DNA of 64,000 nt, from contig NW_024466599.1 of assembly GCF_017591425.1 (NCBI RefSeq), positions 76,736,501-76,800,500 of the forward strand. The letters run 5' to 3'. Under the pieces are notes generated by a model. It did not search any database, was not told the DNA's origin, and saw nothing but the letters and a program-made list of their open reading frames with translations. Shown here piece after piece: positions 32,447 through 45,019 of the stretch. Both the position numbers and the translations under genes were made by a program. The DNA comes from Ochotona curzoniae. Taxonomy: Eukaryota > Chordata > Mammalia > Lagomorpha > Ochotonidae. Position 1 is the stretch's first letter; every line of letters starts with the position of its first letter.

Positions 32447-34042
32447 AACAGAACATAGAAATAAATTTAAAAACAAAAAAATGCCCATGACCAAAGATTT
32501 GATGGGTATTTGTTTCAATAACACAAGTGTTGTATACAGTACCTTATGTTAATAAATTTAAAAATGGAAATCAATCAATACAATAAGAAATCAGTATTAC
32601 CAAATTTCTATAAATTTCATGTAATATATTAGCATGACATTCATATGAGTATAATTCAAAGAATATTTAGTCATCTGTTTGACAATATTTCCTATATAAT
32701 GTTATATCAAATAATCTTGATTGGTTCACTAGGTATTTTACAGACATTTAAAGTTTGCTTCTGGGATGTTCTAAAGCTGAGCGGAAGCAGACACTGTGAC
32801 CTCAAACCCAGTTTGGGAAGACTCAAAATGTGTCAAATGTTCAAATCTCTTGATCAAAATGAGCTTATAGATCATTGTGAACAAGTTATTCACTTAACAG
32901 GAGAAACAAAAGATCCCTAAGACAAATGCAAAAAAAACACATGGCTTTAGACAGAATTCTAGCTCTTTAATTGTGAGAAGTCAGTTCTCCCAAGGAAAAG
33001 ACCCCCTCAAGATCTATTTCCTATCAAGAATATGCCAATCATCCAAGAAAATCTTAATACATAATATACATACACATACACATTTCTATTACTCATTTAC
33101 ATGAGTTTCCCATAACACGTGAAGCAACCTATTGCACTGTAGCACTATATTCCTTATGAAGTATTAACTTTTGGTAATAAGTGATAACAAAACCAGTTAA
33201 CAGAAGTGCAATTGAGCTGCATGGTATGTTTGCAGATACTCATTTCCTGTGCCCTTTGTTTATACAAATTGTGTTCCTCTGTTTCTCTCATGGTATCCCA
33301 TGAGGAAAGGAATGACAACTAATGGATTGTGGCTAAATGTCTAGCATTAACAGGGTGTGTTCTGTAAAGCAGCTGGTCAAACACCTGTCAGTTGACTGCA
33401 TTTTCTTCTCCAGTGTTTTCTGCATGTCCTTGATGAAAGCAGCAAACAGTTGTCTTCTGTCAGAACCCTTTCGAGTTGCCTATTCCAATCAAAACTGCTA
33501 ATGGGGCCACTCGCCACTGGTCAGAATCTCCATCATCCTGCCACTGGGTTATCCCCTCCTTCAGGGTACTTCAAACAAATTTTGTATTTTAATTTGAAAA
33601 AACTCAGAAACATCCGTCACTTAAGTTCTCAAAGCATGATCCCAAGATACAAGTCTCTCTAAAATATTTCTGAAGCTATGACACGTTCATCCACAAACTT
33701 CCATCCCACTTCCATACTCCTAATGGATTCATTCCTCACAATGATGTTTGCTCATTGAATTACTGAAAGAACCTTCCACAGGATTCAGCTGTTATCCTTC
33801 CTGTGAAGATTGATTCCACACACCCAGAAAGACCTTGTCACACACCACCAACCACTCTCCAAAGAGCATTTTCTTCACTTCTGACCATTTTGCTTAGAGA
33901 AACAAAAACGCTTAGGCAAGGAACTGTTGTCCTTTTCTAAATAAGTGCGCCCTGATGAGTGCCCCAAATCAGGCATCTTTATTAGAATACCTAGAACTGA
34001 ATCTTACACTCATTTCCGATTCTTGCTTCCAGTTAATTCAGA
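32447..34042. other. unique sequence, no gene seen
   Basis: AT-rich with a short CA/TA patch near 33060-33080. A 91-codon frame at 32645-32920 has no recognisable domain. Confidence 0.5.
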
Positions 34043-34222
34043 TGACAGGAGGCACCAGGCAAGGACTCGAGTGGTTGGGTCTCTAGCACTCACGTGGAAG
34101 CCGGCATGAGATTCTGGCTCCTGGCTTCAGCCTGACCCAGACTCAGCCATCATAGTCACTTGGGCAGTAAACCCGTAAAGGAGGAGTTCTCTGTACCTTT
34201 GCCTACCAAATAAACACAAACT
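34043..34222 (+). repeat. old CSINE, 3' part
   Basis: 'CTCTAGCACTCACGTGGAAG', 'CTGGCTCCTGGCTTCAGCCT', 'ATAGTCACTTGGGCAGTAAA' and 'CTACCAAATAAACACAAAC'. The head part is missing. Confidence 0.7.
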
Positions 34223-34239
34223 AGTCCTAAAACTTTAAA

Positions 34240-34556
34240 CATACAAAGACAGGTGTCATGGTAGAGCATAGCAGACCACCTATGACCCTGGCTGTGAGTG
34301 TCTGAGCACTGATTGAAGCCCCTCTCCCTACCCATCTCCTTTCAAATGCACCTGGAAAGTCAGTGGGAGACTGGAAGCTGGCCTGAGTAACGCAGCCATA
34401 GCCACGCAGATGGAGGTCCAAAATCCTTGTTTGGCCTGACTACCCAACCCCCGGCAACTAGAGTTATCTTATCAGTGGGCCAGTGAAGGAAGCTCTCTTG
34501 TTCTCTGTGTCTCTCCCTCTCATTCCATCACTCCACTCTTTAAATAAATAAAATGA
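34240..34556 (+). repeat. old CSINE
   Basis: It follows the previous one almost directly. 'GACAGGTGTCATGGTAGAGC' is a worn head, 'TTTCAAATGCACCTGGAAAG' and 'CAGTGGGCCAGTGAAGGAAG' are middle blocks, and 'TTTAAATAAATAAAATG' is the tail. The middle is very diverged. Confidence 0.65.
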
Positions 34557-35284
34557 CATTTTTGTTTTCAATGTATAGGTTTAAAAATTGGTTAGAGTTC
34601 TAAGTGAAGGAGTTTCAGTACATGGGCATAGTTCAGTTTCTATCTGACCCAGGAAGTGAACACAAACCTCACAATACCATATGCTCATTCACATCACAAG
34701 CTTACCCTGGGTGCCACCCCAAGGTTAAACATGCCTTGACAGCACAGCTAACATTGGTGGAACTCCAGAGGGTGCAGTTCTAGCCTTCCTGAGTTCCCTG
34801 GTTTATGATAATGTTACTATGCTACTAACACTAGCTCAACTTTGTTACTGTTTTTAGTTGCTTTTGATCAAAACACTTTATCTCATCCTGTTCCTGTTGT
34901 AATTTCCAACCCCAGTTCATAACCAAATTTTGCTCAGACTTGGAGTTTTGGAGTCTAATGATACATAGATGCATCATCATCAACTGTGGACAGCAAATAG
35001 TACAACGACCTTAGCATGATCCCAACTAGGTTGTACGTCCACGGTCACTGGAGCTCTAGTTCTGATCCTGCCAGTTATGCCAAACTTAAAATTAAGCCAG
35101 TTATGTCAAAAGAGTCTGCTTAAACAACCAAATGTCAAACAAATGAACGAAAGACAGATGAAACAAAACCAGTTCATGAATCAGGCAGCTCAGGAAGAGG
35201 ACCAGGTTTTGAGAACTACAATGCAACCCTGTGACCTGAGCATTTATAGGATGATGGGAAAGACATGCAGCAGAACATTTAAAT
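34557..35284. other. unique sequence with one unclassified old repeat
   Basis: No gene seen. The 83-codon frame at 35077-35328 is low-complexity (Gln, Asn, Lys-rich) and overlaps repeat sequence. The stretch around 35171 resembles 29436. Confidence 0.4.
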
Positions 35285-35565
35285 TCCCCTGGTGCTGCCG
35301 GAGTTCTGTAGTAGAGTTTAAGTCCTAACTACTCTACTTCCTATGTGGTTTCCTGTTTATATGCACCCCAAGAAGCGACAGATTTGGATCAAGATTTCAA
35401 GGTACTGCCACCCACATGGGAGACCCAGATTGAGTGCCAGTCTCTTGACTTCCATCCGGCCCTACAAGCACGGAGGGCATTTGAGGAGTGAATCAGGTGA
35501 TGCCAACTCTTACTTCTGTCTCTCTGCCTGTCAAATAGAGTGAAAACAGATAAATTAAGAAATAA
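35285..35565 (+). repeat. old CSINE
   Basis: Worn head near 'GCTGCCGGAGTTCTGTAGTA', then 'AAGGTACTGCCACCCACATG', 'GGGAGACCCAGATTGAGTG', 'TTTGAGGAGTGAATCAGGTG' and 'CTCTCTGCCTGTCAAATAG'. Confidence 0.75.
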
Positions 35566-38394
35566 AGGCATGAGACACAGAAAACATGATTGGCCATAGC
35601 TTTGTGAATTAATCTGTTGGTTCTGATTTTAGTAGACAGTTTGTTCTAAGGTGTTCTGCAACCAACCAGGTCTTAGTGACTGTGTGTAAATGGTTGATCG
35701 TGTGGATTAGGCCCAGTGCTAGTGCCCAGTCCAAATCCACAACCTCCTATGTTGAACAGCATCCAATATCAGGTTGTGTGTCAATATGTTTTAAAATCAC
35801 TTCTTACATCTGCCTAATTCGTTAGTGTAAGTGACTATTCCTTTGGCATATTGCGGCAGTTTGCCATGGCTGCCTGGCTTCTTCATTTCTCTCTCTATAA
35901 GACTGGAGGCTGTCCTGTTTGTGCTGCTAATGCAGGCAGAGCTGGCTCCTGCTACTGATCATCAGACTCTATCTTCTCCAAAAAGAATTGTATCAAAAGT
36001 CTTGCTATGAGAAGAGACATAAGGAGGAGGGGCAGGAGCAGAATGCCAAAGGAGCACGGAAAGGGAAAGGAACCATTGCCAACTGGGTACATCTTTCTGG
36101 AAAATGTTATCCCTCCTTTCTCTCCCTCAATTTGACATGCGATTCTGAAGTTCTGACTCCCAGACCTGACCCCACTTGAAAAGCCTCCTAATGCCCCATG
36201 TTGCAAGAGGAAACACAACATAAGCCTGTAAGATATTCAACTTGGACCATGTTCTGGGAATAAGGCATTGTATGTGCTGGATACAAAGAGGGTGCTTTTC
36301 TGTTTTAAATTAAAATGGCATCCTTGGATGGTACACAGACTCACCTGCACACAGACTACCGGTCCACAGTTTCTGATCCAATTGTCTTCAAATGATAAAA
36401 TTGCTTGAATGACTAGAAGCAAATATATCCCCTAACGCATCAATAAAAAATAAATTCCCTCTGGGAAGCATGTGTGTGAATCAGTTCATCCTTGAGGTTT
36501 TTGTGGGAGAACTTTTGGGAATTTCAGAGGATGGTTCTGAATACGATAAGAGGGTTTCTCTCTGAGTTGTGTGACAAAAACCGGCCACTGAAATGGAAAT
36601 AAGAAAGCTACATCTTACAAGCATGGAGTTGAGCCATCAAAAACAATTAGGTTTACGTGTCAAGAACAGCCAGCCACTGGCAATGTCCCATGGCTCATCT
36701 CATCAGAAGGCTTATATGGGTTCTAGAATGCAGTGATTCATGTTTAAACCTCAGATGAGGCCCCAAGTGAGATCTGGTCAGACTTCACTTCCCCAGCTCT
36801 GTGAGGTGGGATTGGGTGGTGAGAAGGCCCGTGGGGTCCACCCAAGGGAGAGCATACACCACCCCCAAACAGTGTTTGTTTCAGGAAGGAGAGGTGAGAA
36901 AACTCATTACCTTATAGAAGACAGGAATTCTCTATCCAAAAGTTGTGTGAAATCTGGGAATTACAGCTGTTTGTAGACTGAAGATTCACCTTGCATCTTT
37001 ATCAGCAACAGAAGTTAGCAAGCAATGCAGTCACACTGGAATGGGGATGGCATGTGAGATTTTACTTTTGAAGGTCACTGTGGAGGGGAAGGTGCCATTT
37101 CTGTTCATAACTCAGGGAGTTCTTTCATGTGGGCAGGGGCTCAGCATGCTATTACACATAGTAAATGAAAAGCTGACCAGAGGAGCTTTGCAAAGTAACA
37201 CCGGACTGCAAGGTGCTGAGAATACCCATTAAGTAGATTCCCCCTAAAGGATTTGCTTGACCCATTATGAATTCATAATCCACGGAGCTCGCTTCACGCT
37301 GACTCCAGCTCTCTGCTTGTCAGAGCTCTCTAACTCAGCTGCATCACCTTCGGCCCCATCTAGCTGCCGGCTGACTGCCTGTCATGATTGGTTTTGACAG
37401 CTCTTCCTTGTTTATTTTCAAAGCAGACATCAGCCTTGCTGTTCACAAAGTAAGCTTTTAAATCACTCCTAACTTTGAACACATGATAGGTTATATATTT
37501 AAAAAAATAAGTTTTTTTTTCATGAATTAGACATTGACTTGAAAAGCCTTAAAGCACATTTACCAACACATTGTCTCTTGGAACACAGGCAGTTGTTGCC
37601 CATCAACTGTTCAAGTCAAATGGTCAAGGTGCCAGTCCTGACAGCTGGACATCTACAACTGGGTGAAGCAGCATCTCCCTATGCCAAGTCTTAAGTTAAA
37701 GAATTGTTGATTGCATTAAGCAATAGATTCCATATTAACATTTAATAAATGCTCTCATAACCACCAACGTGATCATTATTGCTCTTATTAATCCTGATCC
37801 CAAAAGATTTCTGCTTCATTTTCAACTGAGAGCTTTCTCTGTGTCACCACAGCTCTGAAGACAGGATTTTCCAGAGCACAGGTGACAAGTAATTAGGAAA
37901 AATGACTTAATGTCACTCACAGTCAATGGAGCCAGAGCCACACACAGAGAAATTATTGAAATATTCATTTCCTTCTTTAAACTCACGCTGAATTTAAATC
38001 TTTGCATCCTTGTGCCAGGTAGTAGGTAATTCTTCTATCAACACTTTTATGATAAATGGTTATGTTACAAGTATGATTTCAGTGTCTTCTAGAATTGTGC
38101 TGGGTCTAATTTCCTTGCTAGAATCTGTAACCGTTTAAGTCTCTAAATTTAAGGGTAGAAACGGAAGCGACTGAAAAGCACAGGTGTATCAAATTGCTGA
38201 TTGGAAATTGCAGTCAATTCAAAGGAAACTCTGAGTGCAAAATGAAGTTTTACATTCATGCACAGTTTTCATAATATACATTTAAATTAACTTTTTGGAA
38301 TTCTCTTTATGCATGATCTCAGTTTCTTCACTTCGAAACGAGCTTACCTTCTCATTCCATCTTCCATGTCCTTTCATGTTCTCTTTTCATGCCC
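35566..38394. other. unique sequence, no gene seen
   Basis: About 2.8 kb without a recognisable repeat. Short frames at 35952-36221 and 36740-36976 lack domains and splice context. It could contain conserved non-coding sequence, which needs alignment to judge. Confidence 0.45.
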
Positions 38395-38735
38395 CACAAC
38401 TTCATGGCAGAGCATCTTAAACCTCTCCCTGGAATGCCCGCATTCCATGTTGGAGTGACTGCTTTCAATCCAGCTGTTCCAGTTCCAATCCAGCTTCCTA
38501 CCAAAGCATCTAGGAAGACAGTAGACGAGGCCAAATGCTTGGAACTTTGCCAGCCACGTGGCTGTCTCTGGATTTTGGCCAGATCCAAACCTGGCTGTTG
38601 CAGTCATTTGGGGAATAAAATAGCAGGTGCAAGATCTCTCTCTCTCTGTCTTCCTGTCTCCCTCCCTCTCCTGCTCTGCTCTTTCTCTCTCTTTCTCTCT
38701 CCCTATCTATCATTCTTCCTCTCAAATAAAGGATT
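38395..38735 (+). repeat. CSINE, older, with long CT tract
   Basis: 'GGCAGAGCATCTTAAACCTC' is a worn head. It is followed by 'CCAGTTCCAATCCAGCTTCC', 'GCCAGCCACGTGGCTGTCTC', 'CAGTCATTTGGGGAATAAAA', a long TCTCTC/CCCTCC tract and 'CTCTCAAATAAAGGA'. Confidence 0.75.
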
Positions 38736-39825
38736 TTTTTTTCTTTTAATGTACAAAAAGAAAAAGTCCTAGCTTAATGTCTTAAGGGGGTTCTAGCAGG
38801 TTCTCTAAGTGCATGACAAAAAGCCAGTGATCATTCTAAGGGCCCCGTAGAGGCAAGAGGGAGAGCTGCAATGAAACATGCTTCTGCTGCTGGACATTCC
38901 CTGGTTTTACAGAGGGGAATAATTCAACAAAATCCTACAGGCCAACGACCGTGTACTCATCTGCTGCTATTATCTAATGACCATTGGATGTTATCTTGAA
39001 TCACATTTCAAAACAATACAGACTCACATGGGTTCTTCAAGTCAGTGCTTAGGGGAAAAACAAACAAATAACTGATGTTTCAGGACTCTAGGAAATTTAA
39101 CTATTTGGATTGCACAGGGCTGGTGAAGAACACCTTCCCTAGCTGCCTTTTTTGGGTGGCCGCATTCCCTGTCGTTTGTTGCCTGTGACCCAGGTGTGTG
39201 ACGGATGTCCACTCCTCTGTTTCTGCTCCCAAGTGGGTCTGCATGGATCAGCTCCGTCCCCAAGAGTCAGGGACAGGGTAGAGAATACAGGCATCTGAGT
39301 CTGAAATTGCTCGCAGTAATTGCCAAGTTCCAAGTACGTCATTGAACCTAAACGATTTTGGCAGAATCCCCATCATGTCCTCTACTCAGCCTGATGCATT
39401 TGCATTTCAACCCTCACCTCCTTTAGCCCCATCCTACTCTCTATCTTGAATATAATAATGCTTACCCTCCACTACTTTGTGACAAGGTGGCTTCGAACTA
39501 TCCCTAGTGGATAGACATAGGGGCTCCATTTCAGAAATCCCTCCAGCCAAAGCTCTTTGTGTAACCTTTTCACAAGATATTTGCCTGCTAGGAAATAATT
39601 CCTTCTCTAAGGACTGAGAACATTAAACACTATTAATTGTGCCTTTAGTTCAAAATCAGTGGTTTTCTAAGTAAATGAAACATACATTTTATTCATCAAA
39701 AATATTTAATGACAAAAAAATTCAATTCCTAGAATTGTGCTTTACCGTGTTGCATTTTTCTCCCCAAATTCAGATCTCTTAATAAGGAGGGGTAAATTAA
39801 AAAAAAAAAAAAAGATGCTAGAATG
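38736..39825. other. unique sequence, no gene seen
   Basis: No supported feature. Confidence 0.5.
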
Positions 39826-39827
39826 GG

Positions 39828-40110
39828 GCTGACAGTGTGTCACAATGGGTTAATTTGTGTTTAGCATCTCAACATCCCAAAGTGGAACACCAGTTCAGGT
39901 TCCAGCTTTGCCGTATGTTTGAGAAGACAGCAAAATTCAGTCTGCCTACTTGGGCACCTGCCAGTCATGGGGGAGACCAGGATAGAGTCCAGGGCTCATG
40001 TTCAGGCTGGCCCAACCTGGCTGTTCTGGCCTTTTCAGAGATGAGCCAGCAGAAGGAAAATCTCTTCCAACAACCCCTCTTATTGTTCTGCCTTTCAAAT
40101 AAATAAATAT
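39828..40110 (+). repeat. older CSINE, host of a nested SINE
   Basis: 'GGGGCTGACAGTGTGTCACA' head, 'ATCCCAAAGTGGAACACCAG', 'CATGGGGGAGACCAGGATAG', 'GAGATGAGCCAGCAGAAGG' and tail 'TTTCAAATAAATAAATATT'. A younger reverse CSINE sits in its tail. Confidence 0.82.
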
Positions 40111-40115
40111 TTTTT

Positions 40116-40450
40116 TTAAAAGATTTATTTTTATTATTTTTTCATTGGAAAGGCCGATATACAGAGAGGAGAGACAGAGAGGAAGATCTTCCGTCCGATG
40201 ATTCACTCCCCAAGTGAGCGCAACGGGCCGATACTATGCCGATCTGAAGCCAGGAGCCTCTTCCGGGTCTCCCACGCGGGTGCAGGTTCCCAAAGCTTTG
40301 GGCCATCCTTGACTGCTTTCCCAGGCCACAGGCAGGGAGCTGGATGGGAAGCGGGGCTGCCGGGATTAGAACCGGCGCCCATATGGGATCCCGGGCGTGC
40401 AAGGCAAGGACCTTTAACCACTTGCGCCACTGCGCCACTGCGCCGGGCCC
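40116..40450 (-). repeat. young CSINE, reverse, inside older CSINE tail
   Basis: Near-consensus from 'TTCATTGGAAAGGCCGATAT' to 'GCGCCGGGCCC'. AATAAATATTTTTT at 40102-40115 and 40451-40464 is a perfect TSD in the A-rich tail of the host SINE. The antisense head carries an extra GCCACTGC unit, a private 8-bp duplication. Confidence 0.94.
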
Positions 40451-40831
40451 AATAAATATTTTTTAAATAGCAGAAACCATGTTAAATTTTATTTTCTCAG
40501 CTACTCAACAAGTAGCAAGGATATTAACTGTGCCCCGTGCAATATTTGAAGTATATTGATAATAATTATCCAAATTTGTGCATTTAGTTGAGTAACCTGA
40601 ATTTTATCCAATCACTGTAGTATCAAAAGTTAGTATTGTTCCAGACTAAATCTTAATTCACATTCAAATCAGGGAATCATTTTTTATTTTACCTCTTTAT
40701 CTTTCCAGAGTCCAGATTTTAAATTGTTCCTTCTGCTGGTCTTTGGTAATAATCTCTCATCTTGGAACTTGAACATAATCAAAATCATTTTCTAAAAATT
40801 GCCCTAAGACTATGACTCAGCTTAAAAAAGA
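40451..40831. other. unique AT-rich spacer
   Basis: No feature recognised between the nested SINEs and the L1. Confidence 0.5.
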
Positions 40832-41098
40832 TACTTTTTTTTTTTTACTGTTCCTGGGTTTCTGAAGCTCGTTGTAAATCTTGGATATTAGTGCCCTGTC
40901 ACTTGTACAGTATGCAAAAATTTTCTCCCATTCTGTTGGTTGCTTCTTCACTTTGGTAATCGTCTCCTTTGCTGTACAGAAGCTTTTTAGTTTGATGTAG
41001 TCCCATCTGTTAACTTTGTCTTTGACTGCCTGTGCTTTGGGCATCTTTTCTAGGAAGACTTTCCCCATTCCAATTTCTTGGAAAGTATTTCCTATATT
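40832..41098 (-). mobile_element. L1 ORF2 segment, inverted
   Basis: Antisense ORF2 is obvious: 'TTGGATATTAGTGCCCTGTC', 'TTTTCTCCCATTCTGTTGGT', 'CTTTGCTGTACAGAAGCTTT' and 'TAGTTTGATGTAGTCCCATC'. On the minus strand an 83-codon stretch stays open (40817-41068). The strand flips at about 41098. Confidence 0.82.
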
Positions 41099-41690
41099 TG
41101 CAAATAATCCTGCTATATGACCCGGCTAAACTACTCCTAGGAATATACATAAAGGAAATGAAAACTGCATATGAGAAGGGATCTGTAATTCTATATTTAT
41201 AGCAGTGCAAACTACAGTAGTAAAGACATGGAAACAATCCAGACACCCATCCGAAGAGGATTGGTTAAAGAAACTGTAGTGTGTCTATTCAATGGACTAT
41301 TACTCAGCCATTAAAAAGAATGAAATTATACCATTGCAACTAGATGATCCCAACTAGAGATTATTATGCTCAGTGAAATAAGTCAATCCCAAAAAGGCAA
41401 ATACCATATGCTCTCTCTAATATAAGGAAACCATGTGAAGACACAATGTAAAAGGCATCCGAACTCCCAAATAAAAGATGAACTCCCAATGAAAAATTTG
41501 GACGTATCTGGACAATGGAATGAGGGACTGTCATTGCCTGTACCAGCAATGTCGGGGCACACTTACATAATTATAAATCCTTATAAAGGAATGTACTGTT
41601 GACAATATGGGGAAAAGCATTTGGGGGGTGGCAGTTGGGAGGTGGGGAATCCCAGACAATATAGAATTGTACCATAAAATTCAAAATTTA
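41099..41690 (+). mobile_element. L1 ORF2 end and short 3' UTR
   Basis: Forward ORF2 end: 'CTAGGAATATACATAAAGGA', 'CACCCATCCGAAGAGGATTG', 'GTGAAATAAGTCAATCCC'. A 3' UTR of about 260 bp follows with 'GACGTATCTGGACAATGGAA' and 'GTTGGGAGGTGGGGAATCCC'. With 40832-41098 it forms one twin-primed copy. The 3' UTR is far shorter than in the L1s at 9 and 61 kb, so it belongs to another, probably older, subfamily. Confidence 0.8.
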
Positions 41691-41696
41691 AAATAG

Positions 41697-41998
41697 GACC
41701 CAGCATAATAGTCTAGTGATTAAAGTCATCACCTTGGATGGGCTGGGATTCCATATGGGCACCGGTTCTAACCCCAGCAACCCCGCTTCTCATCCAGCTT
41801 CCTGCTTGTGGCCTGAGAAAGCAGTTGAGGATGACCCGAGACCTTGGGACCCTATACCTATGTGGAGAAGGCTTCTGGTTCCCTGTTTCAGATTGGCTCA
41901 GCCCCAGCCATTGTGGTCACTTGGTGAGTGAATCAAATGGATGGAAGTTCTTCCTCTCTGTATATCTGACTTTGTAATAAAAATAGCTAAATCTTAGA
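41697..41998 (+). repeat. CSINE, forward
   Basis: Directly follows the L1 tail. 'GACCCAGCATAATAGTCTAG', 'GGGCACCGGTTCTAACCCCA', 'TGGTGAGTGAATCAAATGGA' and tail 'TTTGTAATAAAAATAGC'. A short internal loss removes part of the CT-rich block. Confidence 0.9.
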
Positions 41999-43608
41999 AA
42001 CAAATTAAAATTCAAATCAAACAAAGCAAAAGAAATGCAAGCTATTTATGTAAAATCCGCTCGGATTTTGCATACCTGCTTTTCATTCCTGTTCGTTTCT
42101 GACTTGACCTTTTTCAAGTTGTGTGCAGTAAATAACAAAACTACACAGCAGAGAAAAATATGCAGAAGACGTGAAGCTAGACACAAGGTACTTCCCTGCA
42201 TCCATCACTATTGCTTCTGGGGACACAGTGAGCCCAAGTTCAAGGTGAGCTATAGGTTATCAGTAAGAAAACACAAGCTAGCAATAGACAAGCTGATTGA
42301 AGCATTTCTGGCATTGTAAATGAACTATTACGATACACTGCTTCCTGATTTTTAATACTGAATTGTAGATTCGTGAAATTAGCTTCTCATCCAGCTGCAC
42401 TCCAGATCATTAGCTACAATATCTTCCTACAATAGGTTAAGCATAGTTCATGTTTACTCAGTAGCAACCTGATTGTTAACACTGCACTCTTAAAATATAC
42501 TTGAAAAAGTAAAATGGTTTTCACTCACCTCTTTTTATTTTAATGGAAGAAAACATCATCTTGGAAAATTAAAAAGCTACTTCCAGCACACTCATTCTCT
42601 TGAGAAACACAGCAGACATGAAAGGTTAGATATCAAAAACTTCCCAAACAGGGGCTTCCAAATCCTGGGGTTGATCTTGACTTGACATGATCTCATTGAA
42701 AGACAGATTTTTTTTTCCCTTTAATTTACTAGATTATCACACATGGACGTTGTTTAAGTGTCAAGGAAGACACACAGTTCTGCTTAGTAGGAGGCGAGGG
42801 GAATGCAAGAAAATGACTTAATCAGTAAGACACCTGGCCTTTAAGGAATTGAATTAGGCAGAAGATCGTTAGGACATATGTTTTTGTGTGTGTGAAAAAT
42901 AAGAATCACAGTATAGGTTTACTTCTTGGTGATTATTTTGTTCTCTTGATTGAATGGAGAGATGCTGTACTAGGTAGGAAATATGTTCCAAGGTTTGCTT
43001 GAACTGTGTTCCCAAAACTGTAGCTTTTCAGAAACATTTTGTGACAGTGAATACTCGGATTTCTGACCTTAAAATGGACAAGATGGTGTGAAATGTTCAC
43101 ACGTTTGAAGGATGGGTCAACGTAGTTTGATCTGGTTAGAAAAAGTATGCTTGCCATAACTACGCAAAAGCAAACATGCTGCTGAGCTACTGCAGGATCT
43201 GTATATTCATAATTTAGTGGGAAAACTACTTTTTAAAGCAAGTATTGCTAAGAACTGTTGCCCCATAAGCATGTGGCTGTCTTAGTACTGCTACGGGATT
43301 AACACATGAGGGATTGTTGGATTGTGCTTTTCAGTAGAAAAGAATGTTGCAAATTCATCTGCCTTTTTCAATGCCGCTGTGTAATTCTGTGTCTGAATCA
43401 TCCCAGAAGACGCAGGCTGCTGAAGGGAACTAGGTTGTCTGACTCAGTTTGCGCATCAGTTCAGTGTTGGGCTGCTTTTCTACTGAAATGCCATGGTTGT
43501 AAGCTCAGCATTGCGTATTTGGTGTAGCCCAGTTTGATTTCATTCAACAACAACAACAAAAAAGCTCATGCTTGCCAAGGGACCGGTACTCTACCATGTG
43601 CAGGAAGG
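41999..43608. other. unique sequence with a (CAA)n run
   Basis: No gene seen. (CAA)n at about 43544-43561. The 94-codon frame at 42035-42319 has no known domain. Confidence 0.5.
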
Positions 43609-43619
43609 ACAGAGGCTTT

Positions 43620-43944
43620 TTTAAAGATTTATTTATTTATTGGAAAGTCAGATATACAGAGAGGAGGAGAGACAGAGAGGAAGATCTTCCATCTGATGAT
43701 TCACTCCCCAAGTGAGTGCAACGGCCGATGCTATGCCCACCCAAAGCCAGGATCCAGGAACTTCTTCCAGGTATCCCACGTGGGTGCAGGGTCCCAAGGC
43801 TTTGGGCTGTCCTTGACCGCTTTCCCAGGCCACAGGCAGGGAGCTGGATGGGAAGTGGGGCTGCCGGGATTAGAACCGGCGCCCATATGGGATCCTGGCG
43901 TGTTCAAGCCAAGGACTTCAGCCGCTAGGCCACGCTGCCGGCCT
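43620..43944 (-). repeat. young CSINE, reverse
   Basis: 'TTATTGGAAAGTCAGATATA', 'GATGATTCACTCCCCAAGTG', 'GGGATTAGAACCGGCGCCCA', and antisense head 'TAGGCCACGCTGCCGGCC'. CAGAGGCTTTT before and CAGAAGCTGTT after are a probable TSD. Confidence 0.92.
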
Positions 43945-44371
43945 GCAGAAGCTGTTAAGCAGACATACAAAGCTAGTGAGCGTATGTACAGAAATCATTA
44001 CGTGCTCCAGCCCAGAGACAGTAAGGATGTGATCCTTCACCATAAACTTTCATCACATAATATTTTGAAACAACAACTGTTGAGATCATATTTGAATGAC
44101 AAAGCCTCTTTCCAACAGCGTATAAGGAGGGTGTCAAAGAGAAAGAGCAGGTAGTGCGGCTGAAGAATAAATTTTCACCATCCTCCCTGTTAGAAGAGTG
44201 ATGGATTTTTCCAACACATTCCGTAAAGTTCCGATCATATGTTGTTCTTCTTCAGTGTAATGTCTGACATGAGGCAGGTGCCCTGTAGCTCTTTTTCAAT
44301 CAGTAGAAATGATACTCTTGTTTAATCAGTAACAACGATAAAGTGAACCATGCTAAACACTTCATTCCCAA
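43945..44371. other. unique sequence, no gene seen
   Basis: A frame that starts in unique DNA, crosses the SINE and ends here (43534-44154) is a repeat artefact. Confidence 0.5.
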
Positions 44372-44624
44372 TGTGGGCATTTAGCCTAGAGGTTAAGGCA
44401 TGTAAGTCTCACATTAGAATACCTTGATTCGATACCTACTCTGCTTCTAACTCCAGCTTTCTCCCGCACAATCTGGAAGGCAGTAATTATGGTGGAAGTA
44501 ATAAGATTATGTCACTCAAGTGGAAAACCTCGATTGACTACTTGGTTCCCTATTTCTGGTCCAGCCCCATCTTGGCAACTGCAGGAAGTTGGGGATGGAT
44601 CATTCTATGTGTGTGTGTGTGTAC
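44372..44624 (+). repeat. old CSINE ending in (GT)n
   Basis: 'GTGGGCATTTAGCCTAGAGG', 'ATACCTTGATTCGATACC' (B-box region), 'GTCACTCAAGTGGAAAACCT', 'AGTTGGGGATGGATCATTC', then a GT run at 44608-44624. Confidence 0.75.
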
Positions 44625-45019
44625 TTGCCAGACTTTTAAATGTAAAAAACATTTTCTTTTGAATCAATTCTTAAGACCTCCAAAGCTCCATTCTAAAATG
44701 TAGGAAAATGACTTTGAAACTCACATTACTTACTTTAACATAGTGAACAAAGGCTGCATATTTTACCATATAGATTTGGCAGAATATTTCCAGTCTCTCC
44801 GCTGCTTGTATTCCCCCACCCACCTGCTTCCTCACTTCTTTTTTTGTTTCTTTTAATTTTACAGTGGCCGTTTTTTGACCCCTGCTAGCCATTCATGCTT
44901 GTTTGGGGATCAGTCTTCCTATATTATTACTACCCACAGAAAGAGATGGATTTGCTCCTTGATGACTTCGAACCCCACAAAAACCTTATACTGCAAGACC
45001 ATCTTCTCTCGATTTTCAC

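Noticed and set aside
43534..44154. 206-codon open frame on the plus strand
   Set aside because: Most of it is antisense CSINE at 43620-43944, with unique DNA on both sides. The same residues (PGARNFFQVSH, GAGWEVGLPG type) occur in frames over every other CSINE.
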